Positions 12,502 to 14,360 of a stretch of 14,360 bases of DNA are shown here, piece after piece. Below the pieces are notes generated by a model. The model did no database searches. It saw only the letters and a list, made by a program, of their open reading frames with translations, and had not been told where the DNA came from. Position numbers and translations under genes: made by a program. Positions within the stretch are counted from its first letter, which is position 1; each line of letters starts with the position of its first letter. The DNA comes from Vicinamibacterales bacterium (GTDB taxonomy: Bacteria; Acidobacteriota; Vicinamibacteria; Vicinamibacterales; UBA8438). The stretch covers positions 1 through 14,360 of the forward strand of contig JASLOY010000034.1 of assembly GCA_030745255.1 (NCBI GenBank). The letters are read 5' to 3'.

Positions 12502-14360
12502 TCACTCGAACCGCAGCGCGTCGGACGGGTCGAGCAGTGCGGCGCGTCTGGCCGGACCCAGACAGGCCAGCGCGGTGACCGAGCCGAGGACCAGCAGGAT
12601 CATCCCAAGTGTCGCCGGGTCGGTGGGGGAGATCTGCACGAGCAGGCCCTGAAGCACCTGTCCGACACCGGCCGCGCCGACCAGCCCGATCGACAGACCG
12701 ATCACCAGCTGAATCAGGCCGCGCCGCATGACCATCCAGACCACCTGCTTCGGTTGGGCGCCAAGCGCCATCCGCAGGCCGATTTCCTGGGTCCGCTGGG
12801 TGATCGAGTAGGCGGTGACGGCGTAGATGCCGACGGCCGATAGGATCAGCGCGACCAGGGCGAAGATGGCGAACATCGTCCCGAACACACGGAACGGCCA
12901 CCGTGCCTCTGCCAGCACACCGGTCAGCGTGTTGGTTTGGTAGATCGGCAAATCCTGGTCGATCGACTGCACCGCCTCGCGCACCTGCGGTAGGAGTCCG
13001 GTCGGATTTCCTTCGGTGGACAGCAGCAGCGACAGTGAGGACGACGGGGCGAGCCGCATCATGCGGTAGACGACGGCGTCCGGCTCGCTCTGCTCGATGC
13101 CCGACTGCCTGATGGTCGGGCTGACGCCCACGATCGTCATCCAAGGACCCGGCTCGTCCGAGTCGACGTCGAGCCGGATGCGACGGCCAAGAACCTCTTC
13201 ACCGTCCAGGAACCGGGCCGCGAACCGGGTGTTGACGACCACCGCCTCCGAGCCGGGCTGCCCGTCCGTGTTCATCAGGCTTCTACCTTGCAGCGTGGAC
13301 ACCCCGACAGTGTCCAGGTACTGCTCGCCTACCTGCACCACCGACACCTGCGGGGCCGCGCTATCTGTGGAATTCGGGCGACCGTCGAGCTCGATCGTTC
13401 GCTGGGCAGCACCACCAAGCGGCACGTTGCTGGCGACCGACGCCGCCAGGACGCCCGGGATCGCGTTGAGACGATCGACGAGCTGTTCCGCGAAGACGGC
13501 GCGTTGCTCCGCTTCAGGATATTTCTGGCTCACCAGCGTGAGCCGGGCGGTCAGGAGCCGATCGCCGTCGACACCCGGGTCGAGCTGATACAGCGTCAAG
13601 AAACTGCGCATCATCAATCCGGCGCCGGCCAGCAGGACGACCGTCAGCATGACCTCCACCACGACCATCGCTCCGCTCATCCGCTTGACGCGGGTTCCGC
13701 CAGTGCCGGACCGACCGCCTTCCTGCAGGATCTCGTTGACGTTGGTCTTCGACAGGTGCATCGCCGGCGCCAGCCCGAAGACCACGCTGGTGACGAGGCA
13801 GACCAGTCCGAGAAAGCCATAGACGCGCCAGTCCATCGTGAACTGAATCCAGTAGGGCTTGCCGACGTCGGCCACCGCCAGGTCGAACAGGCGGACCCCG
13901 ACGACCGACATCGCCAGCCCGACAACCCCGCTCACGATGCCCAGCGCGAGGCTCTCGAGCAACAGCTGGCGGATGATCCGCCAGCGGCTCGCACCCAACG
14001 AGACACGCACGGCCACTTCACGCGCGCGACGCGCCGACCGTGCCAGCAGCAGGTTGGCGACGTTGGCGCACGCGACCAGCAGCACGAAGGCCACCGCACC
14101 CATCAGCGTCAGGAAGACGACCCGGATCTCGCCGCCATTGGCCCAGTCGTTGAACGTCTGCACCACGGCGTCGATGTCGGTGTTGGTGTCCGGGTACTGT
14201 GCTGTCAGGCGCCCAGCGATCGCGCTGAGCTCCGCCTGTGCCTGGTCGCGCTCCGCCCCGACCGCGAGCCGCCCGAACACGCCCAGGCCGCGCGTGTCGC
14301 GCACATCCAGCGTCTCGGTCGGCTGCAGTGGGCGCCAGGTGTCTGAGCCCTGCGGAAACT
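12502..14360 (-). CDS. MacB/FtsX-type ABC permease, acidobacterial duplicated orphan permease (5' end beyond window)
   Basis: The frame is open to the right edge, so the start is outside; the internal GTG at 14304 is not the true start. The first visible residues (DTWRPLQPTETLDVRDTRGLGVFGRL) are the end of a MacB periplasmic core domain. The first FtsX domain follows (about 14121-13734), with a membrane segment then RSARRAREVAVRVSLGASRW. A second MacB periplasmic domain begins with SGAMVVVEVMLTVVLLAGAGLMMRSF and contains IPGVLAASVASNVPLGG. A second FtsX domain (about 12885-12505) contains TQRTQEIGLRMALGAQPKQV and ends PARRAALLDPSDALRFE. The duplicated layout is that of the ADOP permeases abundant in Acidobacteriota, which lack a linked ATPase and whose cargo is unknown. 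No ATP-binding domain is visible here. It is convergent with the transporter. Confidence 0.9.
   Translation of the reverse strand, partial: FPQGSDTWRPLQPTETLDVRDTRGLGVFGRLAVGAERDQAQAELSAIAGRLTAQYPDTNTDIDAVVQTFNDWANGGEIRVVFLTLMGAVAFVLLVACANVANLLLARSARRAREVAVRVSLGASRWRIIRQLLLESLALGIVSGVVGLAMSVVGVRLFDLAVADVGKPYWIQFTMDWRVYGFLGLVCLVTSVVFGLAPAMHLSKTNVNEILQEGGRSGTGGTRVKRMSGAMVVVEVMLTVVLLAGAGLMMRSFLTLYQLDPGVDGDRLLTARLTLVSQKYPEAEQRAVFAEQLVDRLNAIPGVLAASVASNVPLGGAAQRTIELDGRPNSTDSAAPQVSVVQVGEQYLDTVGVSTLQGRSLMNTDGQPGSEAVVVNTRFAARFLDGEEVLGRRIRLDVDSDEPGPWMTIVGVSPTIRQSGIEQSEPDAVVYRMMRLAPSSSLSLLLSTEGNPTGLLPQVREAVQSIDQDLPIYQTNTLTGVLAEARWPFRVFGTMFAIFALVALILSAVGIYAVTAYSITQRTQEIGLRMALGAQPKQVVWMVMRRGLIQLVIGLSIGLVGAAGVGQVLQGLLVQISPTDPATLGMILLVLGSVTALACLGPARRAALLDPSDALRFE

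Noticed and set aside
13288..14346. Plus-strand open frame rich in His, Gln and Asp across the permease gene
   Set aside because: It is a shadow of the permease codons on the other strand; low-complexity composition and no domain.

Overview
This is a high-GC bacterial window. It carries no rRNA or tRNA gene, insertion sequence, CRISPR array or phage gene that I can see. The gene content suggests an Acidobacteriota-like genome, possibly Vicinamibacteria-type: a duplicated-FtsX 'orphan' permease, a secreted PQQ dehydrogenase with an RGG-repeat insert, a lipoprotein M28-type peptidase, and a 'GRWEGDTLVV/YEFACHEGN' family protein. This placement is inferred from gene families, not from a marker gene.

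Layout, left to right. Positions 1-600 hold the 3' end of an ankyrin-repeat gene (+). On the minus strand follow an M28-family lipoprotein peptidase (4506 to 2956) and then a periplasmic PQQ-dependent dehydrogenase (2792 to 771). An 82-bp divergent region separates the peptidase from a plus-strand Tat-exported gene with two NTF2-like halves (4589-5761), which is cut by an in-frame TAG at 4802-4804. Its end overlaps a gene of the acidobacterial 'GRWEGDTLVV' family (5758-6621) that lacks the usual exported N-terminus.

The centre is a protocatechuate (beta-ketoadipate pathway) operon: pcaH (6753-7469), pcaG (7471-8028) and pcaB (8021-9421), packed with a 1-base gap and an 8-bp overlap. Two strong inverted repeats lie in its 131-bp leader. 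Directly after pcaB is a 28-codon remnant of pcaC. It ends at a TAG that overlaps the stop codon of a convergent tandem-OsmC protein gene (10731 to 9520), so the operon appears to have been cut by a rearrangement just after the pcaC start. PcaHG would cleave protocatechuate to 3-carboxy-cis,cis-muconate and PcaB would lactonise it; the decarboxylase and enol-lactone hydrolase steps must be encoded elsewhere.

Divergent from the OsmC gene is a SLC13/DASS-type membrane transporter (10806-12251), a candidate for carboxylate import although its usual SNT motifs are altered. A roughly 250-bp structured intergenic region separates it from a convergent, 5'-truncated MacB/FtsX-type permease of the acidobacterial duplicated orphan type (12502 to beyond 14360).

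I did not find a clear new multi-gene system. The strongest items are the truncated pcaC with shared convergent stops, the nonsense-interrupted Tat protein, the two leader hairpins before pcaH, the M28 protein with HH in place of EE, and the asymmetric tandem OsmC protein.
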